Below, piece after piece: positions 19,297 through 29,072 of a stretch of DNA of 64,000 nt. This DNA comes from Neoactinobaculum massilliense (lineage in GTDB: Bacteria > Actinomycetota > Actinomycetes > Actinomycetales > Actinomycetaceae). Below the pieces are notes generated by a model. That model was given only the letters and a program-made list of their open reading frames with translations, made no database searches and had not been told where the DNA came from. Position numbers and translations under genes: made by a program. Where the stretch lies: NCBI RefSeq assembly GCF_900604955.1, contig NZ_UWPE01000001.1, forward strand, positions 1,302,001-1,366,000. The letters run 5' to 3'. Numbering within the stretch: position 1 is the first letter of the stretch; each line of letters begins with the position of its first letter.

Positions 19297-19314
19297 AGCC
19301 CCGACGCCGGGGCT
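19297..19314 (-). terminator. Terminator after tRNA-Thr
   Basis: AGCCCCG/CGGGGCT, a 7-bp stem with a 4-nt loop, starts seven bases past the mature 3' end of the tRNA and is followed on the minus strand by TTTG. Confidence 0.75.
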
Positions 19315-19320
19315 ACTTGG

Positions 19321-19393
19321 AGCCGCCTACAGGGTTCGAACCTGCGACCTGCTGTTTACAAGACAGCCGCTCTACCAACTGAGCTAAGGCGGC
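19321..19393 (-). tRNA. tRNA-Thr (anticodon TGT)
   Basis: Folds as a standard cloverleaf: acceptor GCCGCCT with AGGCGGC, a D-arm with AGTTGGTA, anticodon stem GCTGT/ACAGC with loop CTTGTAA (anticodon TGT) and T-arm GCAGG-TTCGAAC-CCTGT. The discriminator is T, and the genomic sequence continues CCA (19318-19320), so the 3' end is encoded. Confidence 0.97.
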
Positions 19394-19436
19394 GGACCGG
19401 CTCATTCTACGGGCCGGTGGAAGATGAAACAAATAC

Positions 19437-20318
19437 CTACTTGGCCATTGCTTGATTAATCGCCGTCAGCAGCACGCCACCCGGCCAATTGCTCAGCTGC
19501 TGCTCATTAATAAGCACGGTGGGAGTGCCGGTGAAGCCGTCCGCCTGGAACTGCTTGCCCTGAGCGGTGAGGAAACTGGCATAGGCATCATCATCCAGCG
19601 CCTTCTGCAACGCGCTGGTGTCCTTGACACCCACTTCCTTCGCCACACGGGTGAGCTCGGAATTCTCCGGCGTGGTACTGGGCTCACCATTTTCAAACAT
19701 GGGCCACATAACCTCGGAGAACATCTGATTGTGGAACTTGAGGAACAGATCCGGCTGGTTCTCAGCCATCCAGTACTCCGCCTGCGCGGCCTTCGAGGAG
19801 AACTCATCCTGGAAAATCCGGACGGGCGCGTAGGTGAGCGTGATCTTGCCTTCCTTAGCGAGCTCCGTCAGCTGATCCGCGTACTGGTGCTCCAACTGGT
19901 TGCAGTAGATGCACATGAAGTCGTAGTAAACCGTCACGTTTGGTACGCCCTCATTGGAGGTGCCGGCCTTAAGGCTGGAACCCACGGGGATGCCGCCGTA
20001 CTGATCCGTATTCTGAGGAAGATTAGCGAGGTTATCGGTGCCGCGCTTCGTGGCGGTGAGTTGCGGATCCCCGCTCGCTGACTGCGACGTGGTACTGCCC
20101 TGCGAAGCTGACTGCTTGCTGCCCTCACTCACGATGTACCAAACGAGGCCGCCAACGAGCGCCACCACCACAATGCCCACAATCCAGCTGATGATGATGT
20201 TCCGTCGCTTGCGCGCCGCCTCCTCAGCAGCCATGCGTTTGGCTACCTCGCGGGCACGCGCACGCCGCTGCTCCTTAGTGAGCCCGGCGCCATTTCCCGG
20301 ATTCTGCTTCCCTGACAT
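19437..20318 (-). CDS. DsbA-family thioredoxin-fold protein, membrane anchored
   Basis: 293-aa envelope thiol-disulfide protein. Residues 1-40 are a cytoplasmic, Arg/Lys-rich helix. Residues 41-62 are a transmembrane helix (IIISWIVGIVVVALVGGLVWYI), 63-90 a Ser/Gln/Thr linker, and 110-293 a DsbA-like thioredoxin domain. The active site is CIYC (C136-C139) in YYDFMCIYCNQLE, and the cis-proline loop is GTPTVLINE. A role in oxidative folding of secreted proteins fits its topology (inference). The ATG at 20318 is preceded by GAAAGGG. It stands alone between the tRNA and the kinase gene. Confidence 0.9.
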   Translation of the reverse strand: MSGKQNPGNGAGLTKEQRRARAREVAKRMAAEEAARKRRNIIISWIVGIVVVALVGGLVWYIVSEGSKQSASQGSTTSQSASGDPQLTATKRGTDNLANLPQNTDQYGGIPVGSSLKAGTSNEGVPNVTVYYDFMCIYCNQLEHQYADQLTELAKEGKITLTYAPVRIFQDEFSSKAAQAEYWMAENQPDLFLKFHNQMFSEVMWPMFENGEPSTTPENSELTRVAKEVGVKDTSALQKALDDDAYASFLTAQGKQFQADGFTGTPTVLINEQQLSNWPGGVLLTAINQAMAK

Positions 20319-20485
20319 GTATGCCCTTTCGCTGCGCACTTCTACGTCTCAATGATGCCGGAATTAGTTCACGGCGTAAAAGTCTCTGGCGCAACGCTAC
20401 CGCACGGGTAGAACAGTTCACCTCCCGCCCATCGCGAACAAGCCGGGATTAGGACCGCCCTAGCGTGCCCTGGGAAGGAGTGGCC

Positions 20486-22228
20486 CTACCCGGGGAACCA
20501 GCCGGGCACAGGGAACGGCGCCCACGCCACGCTTGTTGCCTCCAGCGCTGCACCCACGCACCCCACCGCCAATGCCGCAAGCACCAGGCACCAGAACACC
20601 CGGAAACCCGTGGATGGCGCGACCAGTTCCCCCACCTCGCGAGCGCCCCGACGCACACGGGCACCACCGGGGAGGAACCAGGCGACCAGTAGCATCACCG
20701 CGGCACTCACCGCCATGACCGTAGATACGGGAGGAACCGGACTGGTCCGAAAGGCCACGTACATGGTGAGGAGTCCCGCTGCCCCTCCAACACCGAGCAA
20801 TACGGCCGCCACCACCGCCGAGCTGAGGAGCCCCCACACGAAGGAGAACACCGCACTTACATGTTCGCCGCGAAAGTGCCCACCGTGTTCCCATCGACGC
20901 CGCCGCAGCACACTCGCGGTTCTGCCCACTCCACCCAGCACGGTGAGGACGACGCCGAGGACCGTCGTCATGGGACCGGGCTGGTGCATCATGGTGGCGC
21001 CTACGGCCACACCGGCCAAGAGAACGCCCAGGCGGACCGGCCGCGGCGGGCGCGCCCAATCGGGCACGACCGCCGCGGAATAGGCGTACGGCTGTGGAAC
21101 CACGTACTGTGGTGCTGGCGGTTGCGGGGCGGGGGGCCTCACGGCCGCCCGCCCCGGGTATGGCGCAGGGGCTGCGGAAACCGGTGGGACCAGTCTGGCT
21201 GTAGGCACGTTTCCGGCCGCCGCCTCACCTGCAGGCACGTTGCCCACCGCGCCGGGCGCTCGATTGAGCACCTGCGTCGGCGCGGGTGCCTCATTCGCAT
21301 CCGGATTGCCGAGCACCCGTGTTGCTGTTTCCATATCGGCCGGGCCAGCTTCATCCGCCCATCCCAACTGTGGGAGCGGGTACCTCACCGTGGGAGCCGG
21401 CACGTCCTGGATTGCGACCGGCTGCGTCGCATCTCCCGGTCCCGGTTCCCCGGCGGCAATGCGCTCCTCAAGCGTGGCAAAACTCAGCCTGCCCTCCAGT
21501 TCCGGAGCTAACGCGGTGCCGAGCGCACGCGCCAGCCATACGGGTAGCCCGGTGAGGTCGGCGTCGCCGTCGAGCACCCGGCGCATCACCACCGGCACAC
21601 TTCCCTCCCCAAACGGATGCCGCCCCGTCGCCGCGAAGGCCAGTACAGCCGCAAGCGCCCACCAGTCCGCCGCCTCATCGGGGGCGGCGCCGCGGAGCAC
21701 GCGCGGATCCAGGTAGCCGGGCGTGTGGGTGACGGCGCCCACCTGCGTAAGCCGCGCATCCGCCTGCCCCTGCGCAATACCAAAATCAATGAGCACCGGC
21801 CCCTGAGCAGCCAGCATGACGTTGGAGGGCTTGAGATCACGATGCAGCACACCCACGTGGTGCACGGAGCTAAGCGCCGCCCGCAGCCCGGCAGCCAGCT
21901 CAGCCAGTTCGCCCGGCTCATACGGACCACCCTGTGCCACATCCTCAGCCAGGGTGGGCCCATCAATCAGTTCCGTGACAATAAATGGTTCTGGACCGTC
22001 CACCTCGGCGTCGAGCACCTCCGCCACGAATGGTCCACGCACTCGCTGCAGCACGCGAATCTCTCGCTCTACCCGCTCGCGCCCACCTGCCTCCCGCAGC
22101 CGATCCGGACGCAGTAGCTTGAGCGCGACTCGGCGCCCGCCGCCGTCCTCAGCTTCCCACACGGTCGACATGCCGCCGTAGCCGAGCTGGCGCAGCAGGT
22201 GGTAGCCGCCAACGTCACGTGAGCTCAT
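20486..22228 (-). CDS. Serine/threonine protein kinase with membrane C-terminus
   Basis: 580 aa. Residues 1-270 are a Hanks-type kinase domain: Gly loop LGYGGMSTV (15-23), catalytic Lys37 in VALKLL, catalytic loop HRDLKPSN (129-136), DFG (148-150) and PGYLDPRVL in the activation segment. Residues 275-400 are a Pro/Ala/Val-rich linker. The C-terminal 180 residues hold about four to five hydrophobic helices (for example VRLGVLLAGVAVGATMM, VFWCLVLAALAVGCVGAAL). There are no PASTA repeats, so it is not a PknB orthologue. Targets are unknown. It is divergent from the UgpC-type ATPase gene. Confidence 0.92.
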   Translation of the reverse strand: MSSRDVGGYHLLRQLGYGGMSTVWEAEDGGGRRVALKLLRPDRLREAGGRERVEREIRVLQRVRGPFVAEVLDAEVDGPEPFIVTELIDGPTLAEDVAQGGPYEPGELAELAAGLRAALSSVHHVGVLHRDLKPSNVMLAAQGPVLIDFGIAQGQADARLTQVGAVTHTPGYLDPRVLRGAAPDEAADWWALAAVLAFAATGRHPFGEGSVPVVMRRVLDGDADLTGLPVWLARALGTALAPELEGRLSFATLEERIAAGEPGPGDATQPVAIQDVPAPTVRYPLPQLGWADEAGPADMETATRVLGNPDANEAPAPTQVLNRAPGAVGNVPAGEAAAGNVPTARLVPPVSAAPAPYPGRAAVRPPAPQPPAPQYVVPQPYAYSAAVVPDWARPPRPVRLGVLLAGVAVGATMMHQPGPMTTVLGVVLTVLGGVGRTASVLRRRRWEHGGHFRGEHVSAVFSFVWGLLSSAVVAAVLLGVGGAAGLLTMYVAFRTSPVPPVSTVMAVSAAVMLLVAWFLPGGARVRRGAREVGELVAPSTGFRVFWCLVLAALAVGCVGAALEATSVAWAPFPVPGWFPG

Positions 22229-22370
22229 AGGGCTACCGTAATCTACCTATCCGACACCAACACGCCCGATCGGTCCATGCGCTCCGCATCGCCCCAATCA
22301 CCCGTCCGTATGTGCACCCGAACAACCGCGCCCCGCCCGCGTCCTCGACCCGGCGCGTTACGCCACCCAC

Positions 22371-22381
22371 CGGCGTCGTAC
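22371..22381 (+). repeat. Dispersed motif CGGCGTCGTAC, copy 3
   Basis: Exact copy in the 301-bp space between the divergent kinase and UgpC-type ATPase genes. It lies 16 bases upstream of the proposed -35 box of the latter. Confidence 0.6.
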
Positions 22382-22396
22382 GCCCCACAAAAGTCC

Positions 22397-22448
22397 TTGT
22401 TGCCCCGCCCCAACCGTGCGATACTCGATTTGTGCGCGAAAATCGCGC
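22397..22448 (+). promoter_or_regulatory. Promoter and operator-like repeat of the UgpC-type ATPase gene
   Basis: TTGTTG (22397-22402), a 17-bp spacer and GATACT (22420-22425) make a plausible promoter. Directly after it, GCGCGA-AAA-TCGCGC (22434-22448) is a perfect inverted repeat at the expected transcription start, placed like a repressor site. A further hairpin, CCGGCA/TGCCGG (22497-22514), precedes the ribosome binding site. The rest of 22229-22529 holds nothing I can identify. Confidence 0.5.
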
Positions 22449-22529
22449 CTGTGTCAGAGTCGACACCAACACTCAGACACCTTTCACTCGGATCGTCCGG
22501 CACGTACCTGCCGGTGAAGGGAAGTTCCC

Positions 22530-23669
22530 ATGGCAACCGTAAAATTCGAGAATGCTACCCGCATTTACCCCGGCTCCGATACGCCGGCTGTAGACAAGCT
22601 AAACCTCAATGTAGAGGACGGCGAATTCCTGGTGCTGGTAGGCCCCTCCGGCTGCGGAAAGTCCACCTCGCTGCGCATGCTCGCCGGCCTGGAGGATGTG
22701 AATTCCGGACGCGTATATATCGGTGACCGCGATGTCACGGATGTGCCGCCGAAGGATCGCGATATTGCGATGGTATTCCAGAATTACGCGCTCTACCCGC
22801 ACATGACGGTGGCGCAGAATATGGGCTTCGCGCTGAAAATTGCCGGCGTGCCCAAGCAGAAGATTCGTGAACGCGTAGAGAACGCCGCCCGCATCCTGGA
22901 CCTCACCGAGTACCTGGATCGCAAGCCCAAGGCACTCTCCGGCGGCCAGCGTCAGCGTGTGGCCATGGGCCGCGCCATTGTCCGCGAACCGCAGGTATTC
23001 CTCATGGATGAACCGCTCTCGAACCTGGACGCCAAGCTCCGCGTCCAAACCCGTACCCAGATCGCCTCGCTGCAGCGCAGCCTGGGCATCACCACCCTGT
23101 ACGTGACCCACGATCAGACGGAGGCCCTCACCATGGGTGACCGTATCGCGGTGATCAATAAGGGCATCCTGCAGCAGGTGGGCACGCCGGAAGAAATGTA
23201 TAAGCGGCCCGCCAACGCGTTCGTCGCCGGATTTATCGGATCCCCAGCCATGAACCTGGGCGTGTTCCACGCCAGCGGAGACGGCTACGTCACCCACGGC
23301 GAGGCCCGGATGCGCGTACCGGAATCGGTGCTGGCGCAACTCACCCCGGCGGATAACGGCCGCGTCATTGTGGGCGTGCGTCCCGAATCCCTCCGCTGGG
23401 TGCCGGGCGCGGATGCCACGGAGCACAGCGTGCCGGTCAAGGTCACCTACGTGGAGTCCCTTGGCAGCGACGCCTACGTGTACGGCACCATCGTCGGCTC
23501 CGAAAACGAGGAGGAGAAGTTCGGCAGCGGCGACGGGTCCGACCAGATCACCATCCGCATCGAGCCCCACACCCTCCCCAAGGTGGGTGAGACCATCCAT
23601 GTGGCACCGCGCGAGGATGAGCTTCACGTCTTCTCCGGCGCCACCGGCGAACGCCTCGAAGCCAAGTAA
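22530..23669 (+). CDS. ABC transporter ATPase, UgpC/MsmK/MsiK type
   Basis: 379-aa ATP-binding subunit for carbohydrate ABC importers. Walker A is GPSGCGKST (38-46), the Q-loop follows in VFQNYALYPHMT, the signature is LSGGQRQR, Walker B is VFLMDEPLSNLDAK, and a C-terminal OB-fold (TOBE) regulatory domain covers about 240-379. In actinobacteria one such ATPase commonly energises several sugar importers, and no permease or binding protein is nearby, which fits that shared role. The ATG follows GAAGGGAAG. The stop codon overlaps the next start as TAATG. Confidence 0.93.
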   Translation: MATVKFENATRIYPGSDTPAVDKLNLNVEDGEFLVLVGPSGCGKSTSLRMLAGLEDVNSGRVYIGDRDVTDVPPKDRDIAMVFQNYALYPHMTVAQNMGFALKIAGVPKQKIRERVENAARILDLTEYLDRKPKALSGGQRQRVAMGRAIVREPQVFLMDEPLSNLDAKLRVQTRTQIASLQRSLGITTLYVTHDQTEALTMGDRIAVINKGILQQVGTPEEMYKRPANAFVAGFIGSPAMNLGVFHASGDGYVTHGEARMRVPESVLAQLTPADNGRVIVGVRPESLRWVPGADATEHSVPVKVTYVESLGSDAYVYGTIVGSENEEEKFGSGDGSDQITIRIEPHTLPKVGETIHVAPREDELHVFSGATGERLEAK

Positions 23670-24946
23670 TGCCTCCTCAGGGCAGCCAACTCCATATTCT
23701 GGCTGCGGACGCCAACCCGGCGCTCCTCGATCTGCTCTGGTCACAGCCACTCGACCGGTGGCCAGAGCAGATTGTGGCCGCACTCCCCCGCGGCATATCG
23801 CGGCACGTGGTCCGCTTCGTATACCTCGAAGACAAAATGCTCGCCGTCAAAGAGATCGGCGAGGATGTGGCCTTCCACGAGTATGAGGCGCTCCGGGAGC
23901 TGGTACGCCTGGGCGCCCCCGTGGTAACGCCACTGGCCGTGGTGACGGGCCGGCAGACCGCGAACGGTGAGCGGCTCAATGCGGCCCTCGTGACCCGTCA
24001 CCTGCCGTTCTCCCTCCCCTATCGAAGCCTGTTTGGCCACCGCCAGCGCGCCGAAACCGTCACGCGTCTCATTAATGCGCTGGACGTGCTCATGGTGCGT
24101 TTGCACCTGCTGGGCTTTTACTGGGGTGATGTCTCGCTCTCCAACACGCTATTTCGGCGTGATGCGGGGAGTTTCGCCGCCTACCTGGTGGACGCTGAAA
24201 CCGGCGAAATGCATCCGGATCTCCCGGAAAAGCTGCGCGAATATGACATGGATGTGGCCCGCACAAATATTATCGGCGAGCTCATGGACCTCCAGGCCGG
24301 CGAGGAGCTTGCACCGGAGGTGGATGCGGTAGCCATCGGGGACGCGTTCGTGGCCCGCTACCGCCGCCTCTGGGAGGAGCTCACCGAGAAGACCGAATTC
24401 CAGGTAGATGAGAAGTGGAAGGTAACCGAGCGTATCCATCGCCTCAATTCCCTTGGGTTCGACGTCGATGAGATGTCCCTTTCCACCGGGAGGGACGGCA
24501 CCCGCGTATTCATCCAGCCCAAGGTGGTGGAACCCGGCCACTATCGCCGCCGGATCATGCGCCTCACGGGCATAGATGTGGAGGAGAATCAGGCGCGCCG
24601 CATGGTCAACGACATGGAGCAGTACCGGATGGATTCCGGGCACCCCACCATGCCGGAGTCCGTGTCCGCCCACGAGTGGTTAACCAACGTGTTCGAGCCG
24701 ACCGTCAATGCGATTCCCCGGGAGCTGCGCGGAAAGTTACAGCCCGCCGAGTTGTTCCACGAGGTGCTGGAGCATCGCTGGTTCATTTCTCAGCACCAGC
24801 ATCGCGATGTTCCCCAGCGGGAGGCCGTGGCGAGTTTCGTGGACAATGTGTTGCGCCACCGCCGCGATGAGGTGAGTTTCGTGGGCGAGGCGCCCCGCAG
24901 CCTATCCGAGAACCCCGGCGCCGTGACGGGAGACACCGCCTACTAG
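23669..24946 (+). CDS. DUF4032 protein with kinase-like N-terminus
   Basis: 425 aa. The N-terminal half resembles lipopolysaccharide (Kdo/WaaP-type) kinases: LAVKEIGEDVAFHEYEALREL looks like the Lys-Glu pair of a kinase N-lobe, LHLLGFYWGDVSLSNTLF matches the HGDLxxxNxL catalytic loop (with WGD in place of HGD), and YLVDAETGE resembles DFG. The C-terminal half (about 215-400) is the DUF4032 domain. No membrane segment is visible. Its start codon overlaps the stop of the sugar ATPase gene, so the two are translationally coupled, and a role in control of carbohydrate import is a reasonable guess. The real function is unknown. Confidence 0.8.
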   Translation: MPPQGSQLHILAADANPALLDLLWSQPLDRWPEQIVAALPRGISRHVVRFVYLEDKMLAVKEIGEDVAFHEYEALRELVRLGAPVVTPLAVVTGRQTANGERLNAALVTRHLPFSLPYRSLFGHRQRAETVTRLINALDVLMVRLHLLGFYWGDVSLSNTLFRRDAGSFAAYLVDAETGEMHPDLPEKLREYDMDVARTNIIGELMDLQAGEELAPEVDAVAIGDAFVARYRRLWEELTEKTEFQVDEKWKVTERIHRLNSLGFDVDEMSLSTGRDGTRVFIQPKVVEPGHYRRRIMRLTGIDVEENQARRMVNDMEQYRMDSGHPTMPESVSAHEWLTNVFEPTVNAIPRELRGKLQPAELFHEVLEHRWFISQHQHRDVPQREAVASFVDNVLRHRRDEVSFVGEAPRSLSENPGAVTGDTAY

Positions 24947-24978
24947 CGCGGGGCGCGTGCCCGCTGTGAGCGCCACCT

Positions 24979-25677
24979 TTACTGGTCCGACGGCGTAGTC
25001 CCCGCCTCCTGTGTCGGTACCGCGCCTGACGGCGTCGCGTTTCCGCCCTCCCGCGGGGTATCGACGTTGCCTTCTGAAATGCGCGTCCGACCCTCAAAAG
25101 CGCGGGAGAGCGTTACTTCATCAGCATATTCGAGGTCCCCGCCGACGGGAAGTCCGGACGCCAGCCGGGACACACGGACGCCAATGGGAACGAGGAGCCG
25201 AATCAGGTAGGCAGCCGTCGCTTCACCCTCAATATTGGGGTCCGTGGCCAGGATGACTTCTTTGACCGCACCGTCTTGAAGCCGCTGCAGCAGCTCGCGG
25301 ATGCGGAGGTCATCCGGCCCCACCCCGCCGATCGGGTTGATGGCGCCACCCAGCACATGGTATTTCCCGCGGAATTCATGAGTGCGTTCGATGGCTACGA
25401 TGTCCTTGGCCTCTTCCACCACGCAAATCACGGTGTCCGAGCGCCGTGCATCCGAGCAGATGGCACACACCTCGTTCTCCGTCACATTGCCGCATATACG
25501 GCAAAAACGAACGGTTTCCTTCACCGTGGTGAGCGCATCCGTGAGCGCGGTGACGTCCGCGGGATCCTCGGACAGGATGTAGAACGCAATGCGCTGGGCG
25601 GACTTCGGCCCAATTCCGGGGAGCCTTCCCAGCTCGTCGATGAGATTTTGGACGGCGCCGTCGTATACTCCCGCCAT
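24979..25677 (-). CDS. recR: Recombination protein RecR
   Basis: 232-aa member of the RecFOR pathway, which loads RecA at gaps. It has the helix-hairpin-helix [16 protein letters not shown], a zinc finger of four Cys (59, 62, 71, 74) and a Toprim domain starting at CVVEEAKDI and including [16 protein letters not shown] and [15 protein letters not shown]. The last 30 residues (Thr/Pro/Gly-rich) are an extension beyond the usual 200-residue length. The start overlaps the dnaX stop as TAATG, a conserved pairing. Confidence 0.96.
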   Translation of the reverse strand: MAGVYDGAVQNLIDELGRLPGIGPKSAQRIAFYILSEDPADVTALTDALTTVKETVRFCRICGNVTENEVCAICSDARRSDTVICVVEEAKDIVAIERTHEFRGKYHVLGGAINPIGGVGPDDLRIRELLQRLQDGAVKEVILATDPNIEGEATAAYLIRLLVPIGVRVSRLASGLPVGGDLEYADEVTLSRAFEGRTRISEGNVDTPREGGNATPSGAVPTQEAGTTPSDQ

Positions 25678-28600
25678 TAGTTACCCTCCTGCCGTTCGTT
25701 TTCTTCGATTACGGTGCCGTGCAATTTTTCCACTACCACGTCCACGCCGATGCCGCCCGATTCTTCGATGGTGGGGTCCTCGGCCGTGACCTGCTCCTCC
25801 TCGTGGGCGAAATCTTCCTCCGTGGGCGGCTCCTCGGGTATGTAATCCGCGTCTACCGGCACGTCGATGCCGTGGTCGCGTAACCGCGCAGCGAAATCGG
25901 TGGTGTGGACGGTTGCCTGCTGCTCAGGCCGAGGCCGGTGCGGAATATGGATCGGGGTAAAACCGTCCGGCCGCGGTGGCATCGGAAGCTGCCGCGCAAA
26001 GAACGTATCGTCCGACGACGTCGCCCCGCCCATTCCTTCGCTTACGGCGCCCTCGGGTCCGGTCTGATCCACGGCGGGACGTTCTATCACCTCGGATGTC
26101 TGGGCTGCCGGTTCGGCGGCGTTTGGCGTGCGCACATGTGGTGCTGGCGCTACAGGCGTGCTTACTGCCTTGCCCGCCGGTTTCGCAGTACCAGACGTGT
26201 GTGCTACGCCGATTGTTTCCGTGACACCGCGCGTATTTGCCGCCTGTGCCTGCGACGCCACGGTATCCGACTCGCGTCCCGGAGCCTCGTCGCCGCCACG
26301 GCCGATGGCCGCGGTATTCGTAGTATCCGGAATGCCCTCTTCTTCACGCGCGGGGCCCACCTTTGCTTCGGAACCTGATGCGCCGGCGGCATCGCTCACG
26401 GTTCGCCCGCCGGATGGCCGACCATCCACATCGTTTTCACGCGGTCCGCTTACACCGCGTGAGGGCACGTCACCTGCACGCACAGCTTCTACCGTGAACG
26501 CTTGGCCGGTAACGTCCCGGATGCGGGCCTCCACGCGTCCGCGCATACTCGGCTGTTTCATGGCGTTAAATGCGCCAGATTCTTCCGGGAAGGCAAGCGT
26601 AATGAGATGGTCATGGACGTCCACCGGCCTCACGCCATTCAGTACGCCTCGCAGCAGCGCGTTGGACGGCACCGTATCCCAAATAGCTTGAATCTTGCGC
26701 AGCGCATGCTCACCGTCCGTCGGTTCGTTACCGGCAGCCACCTGCTGCGCAGAGTCACCGGATGCTGGCACTGTTCGTGACCGATCGGTACCCGTTGCCC
26801 CAGCAGCAATCTGCGGCTGCTCATCCGCGCTGGTAGTCAAAGTCAAGTTCGCGGTGGAGTACTCCGCGCGTTGGGCCTGCTGCGGCGCGGGTGCGCTCTG
26901 AATAGAATCCGCTGCTGACCCCGTCATCGTCGGCCGTCCAGATGCGTCACCTGTGCTCACCGTCTGCGTATTCGCCGAACGCGAGCCGCCGTGCGTAAAG
27001 GAGCGCGATCCCTCGGCATTCCCCGAGGCACTCTCCCCGTGCACATCATCCGCGATCCGCGGCGCACCTACGGCCGGTCCGCGGCGCACCTGTGCTACAG
27101 CCGGCTGATCGGCCGCAGCAGCCTGCCTGGTAGTCGTTTGCGACAGCGATGATTGGGGCGATTGGCCGGTACCGGGTTGACCCGCCATTGGTTGGCGTGC
27201 GGTGGACTGACCGGCAAACGGCTGCCCGGCCACGGCCTCAGATGGTTGCTCAGCCGAGAACTGTTCTGCGGACAACTGGCCCGCCGCCGCGCGGTTTGGT
27301 GTTGCCCGCGGCGCCACGTCGGCCTGCCTGGTGACCGGTTGCCCACCGGCCTTCGGCTCGGCCGTATCGGACCCCGCAACCGTCGCGGTGCGCCCCGCAC
27401 CGGTGCCGCTCGGGCTCGCCTGCACCGTCGGCGGGACAGATCGCGCGCTATTCCCTGCGCCCGTCCCCATCGCCTGCTGAGCAGCATGACGCCGAGCTGC
27501 CTCGTCACCCTCTATCCGACGCGCGGCCGCCGGCCGTGGCGGCCGCTCCGCCCGGGAGGCCGGAATCTGCTGTGACCGTTCGCCCCCGTGCCCGTCCGCC
27601 CCACCGCGGCCGGGCACCGACGTCGTACCACTACCTACCGACGTACCGCCGTGCTCAAAACCAGGAAGCAGTAGTCGCGCGCACAGTAGTTCCAGCTGTA
27701 AACGAGGAGAAGTGGCGCCCACCATATTATTGAGCGCCTCATTAGCCAGATTCGCCGAATAGTTGGCTCGCTCGGCCCCCAGCGCGGCCGCCTGCTCCCG
27801 CATCCGCGCCACATGATCCGCTGGATACCCCGCGAAGGCGTCTGCCGCCGCCTCACCGGCAAGTGCAATGAGCACAAGGTCACGCATCCGCTGAAGCAGA
27901 TCCTCCACGAACCGCCGCGGATCATGCCCGGATTGCACCACCGATTCCACAACGCCAAACAGGCTGGCGCCGTTCTCCTGGCTAATCGCATCAATCGTGG
28001 CATCGAGGAGGGCCGTGTCCGTGTAGCCGAGAAGGGCGACTGCCGCACCGTACTGCAACGTGCTGCCTTCGCTCCCGCCCATCAACTGATCCAGAACCGA
28101 CAGTGAATCACGTACGCTCCCCCCACCGGCCCGCACCACCAGATCCAGTACGCCCGGCTCCACATCTACGCCCTCATGCGCACAAATACTCGCCAGATAG
28201 CTTCCCATGGTGGCCGGCGGAACCAGACGGAACGGGTAGTGATGCGTACGGGAGCGGATCGTGCCAATCACTTTATCCGGCTCCGTCGTGGCGAAAATAA
28301 ACTTCACGTGCTCCGGCGGTTCTTCAACGAGCTTGAGCAGCGCATTAAAGCCCTGGTTGGAAACCATGTGGGCTTCGTCAATAATGAAAATCTTGTAGCG
28401 ATCACGCGCCGGCGCAAACGCCGCTCTCTCTACCAGATCACGCGCATCATCCACCCCGCCGTGAGATGCCGCATCCATTTCCACCACGTCGATCGAACCC
28501 GGGCCGCCATTGGCTAGCTCCCGGCAGGAATCGCATTCGCCGCACGGCGTATCCGTAGGCCCCTTCGCACAGTTCAAGCACCGCGCCAAAATCCGTGCCG

Positions 28601-28757
28601 ATGTGGTCTTTCCACATCCGCGAGGACCCGAAAACAGATAGGCATGCACCGTCCGGTCATTCCGCAGCGCGGCCATCAGTGGTCGCGTCACCTGCTCCTG
28701 TCCGATGACGTCTTGGAAACGTTCCGGGCGATACCGCCGATACAATGCCATGCTCAC
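25677..28757 (-). CDS. dnaX: DNA polymerase III subunit gamma/tau
   Basis: 1026-aa clamp-loader ATPase. It begins [18 protein letters not shown] and has Walker A GPRGCGKT (44-51), a Cys-rich zinc module ([19 protein letters not shown]), DEAHMVS, the sensor block [18 protein letters not shown] and domain III to about residue 370. The remaining 650 residues are very rich in Ala, Gly, Gln, Ser and Thr and contain a short folded block near 690-760 ([11 protein letters not shown] to FTVEAVRAG) that probably equals the tau C-terminal domain. That is much longer than usual. I see no slippery heptamer for programmed frameshifting. The GTG at 28757 sits 6 bases after TAGACT, so the mRNA may be leaderless; ATG 28751 is the alternative. 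Confidence 0.95.
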   Translation of the reverse strand: MSMALYRRYRPERFQDVIGQEQVTRPLMAALRNDRTVHAYLFSGPRGCGKTTSARILARCLNCAKGPTDTPCGECDSCRELANGGPGSIDVVEMDAASHGGVDDARDLVERAAFAPARDRYKIFIIDEAHMVSNQGFNALLKLVEEPPEHVKFIFATTEPDKVIGTIRSRTHHYPFRLVPPATMGSYLASICAHEGVDVEPGVLDLVVRAGGGSVRDSLSVLDQLMGGSEGSTLQYGAAVALLGYTDTALLDATIDAISQENGASLFGVVESVVQSGHDPRRFVEDLLQRMRDLVLIALAGEAAADAFAGYPADHVARMREQAAALGAERANYSANLANEALNNMVGATSPRLQLELLCARLLLPGFEHGGTSVGSGTTSVPGRGGADGHGGERSQQIPASRAERPPRPAAARRIEGDEAARRHAAQQAMGTGAGNSARSVPPTVQASPSGTGAGRTATVAGSDTAEPKAGGQPVTRQADVAPRATPNRAAAGQLSAEQFSAEQPSEAVAGQPFAGQSTARQPMAGQPGTGQSPQSSLSQTTTRQAAAADQPAVAQVRRGPAVGAPRIADDVHGESASGNAEGSRSFTHGGSRSANTQTVSTGDASGRPTMTGSAADSIQSAPAPQQAQRAEYSTANLTLTTSADEQPQIAAGATGTDRSRTVPASGDSAQQVAAGNEPTDGEHALRKIQAIWDTVPSNALLRGVLNGVRPVDVHDHLITLAFPEESGAFNAMKQPSMRGRVEARIRDVTGQAFTVEAVRAGDVPSRGVSGPRENDVDGRPSGGRTVSDAAGASGSEAKVGPAREEEGIPDTTNTAAIGRGGDEAPGRESDTVASQAQAANTRGVTETIGVAHTSGTAKPAGKAVSTPVAPAPHVRTPNAAEPAAQTSEVIERPAVDQTGPEGAVSEGMGGATSSDDTFFARQLPMPPRPDGFTPIHIPHRPRPEQQATVHTTDFAARLRDHGIDVPVDADYIPEEPPTEEDFAHEEEQVTAEDPTIEESGGIGVDVVVEKLHGTVIEENERQEGN

Positions 28758-28763
28758 CCGGAC

Positions 28764-28769
28764 AGTCTA
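28764..28769 (-). promoter_or_regulatory. -10 box of dnaX, probably leaderless
   Basis: TAGACT on the minus strand ends six bases before the GTG start of dnaX. That spacing puts the transcription start at the start codon itself. No clear -35 box is visible. Confidence 0.45.
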
Positions 28770-29025
28770 CGATGTACCTCCCACACGTTTTCTTCTTGTG
28801 GATGAACATCGCGTTAGTTCGCGTGTTTGGTGTGGTGTTGTGTCTGGTGCTTGTTATTGCCCACGCGTGGGTGTTTGTTGTTGGGGTCCGTGGTTGTTGC
28901 CCCCGCCCTGGTTTCCATGCGTGGAGGGTGGTCCTGGTTCCTGGTTTCCGTGCCCTTGGGCTCGTGGGTCTTGTGTCTACGGTCTTGTCTACCGGATGCC
29001 CCGCCCCTTTTGGGGTGTGGGTGTG
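28770..29025. other. G/T-skewed spacer between dnaX and the rRNA terminator
   Basis: About 250 bp without a gene. The plus strand is strikingly rich in G and T (for example TGTTTGGTGTGGTGTTGTGT). This is the opposite strand bias to the rRNA leader at 34131-34560, where the plus strand is C/A-rich. Open frames here are low-complexity and have no family features. Confidence 0.6.
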
Positions 29026-29061
29026 AAAAAGAGGGGGGTGCTCGCATGAGCACCCCCCTCT
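29026..29061 (-). terminator. rRNA operon terminator
   Basis: A perfect 14-bp stem (AGAGGGGGGTGCTC with GAGCACCCCCCTCT) and a 4-nt loop lie 12 bases past the 5S gene on the minus strand, followed by five T. This is a strong intrinsic terminator. Confidence 0.93.
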
Positions 29062-29072
29062 GGGGTTTGTGG

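Noticed and set aside
22599-23783. A 394-codon minus-strand frame opposite the sugar ATPase
   Set aside because: All ATPase motifs are on the plus strand; the reverse frame shows only shadow sequence.
25677-28757. Programmed frameshifting in dnaX to make gamma
   Set aside because: No A/T-rich slippery heptamer with a following stop was found near the end of domain III.
28770-29020. Repetitive-looking GGTGTGG blocks as a CRISPR or satellite array
   Set aside because: There are no equal-length repeats or spacers; it is compositional skew only.
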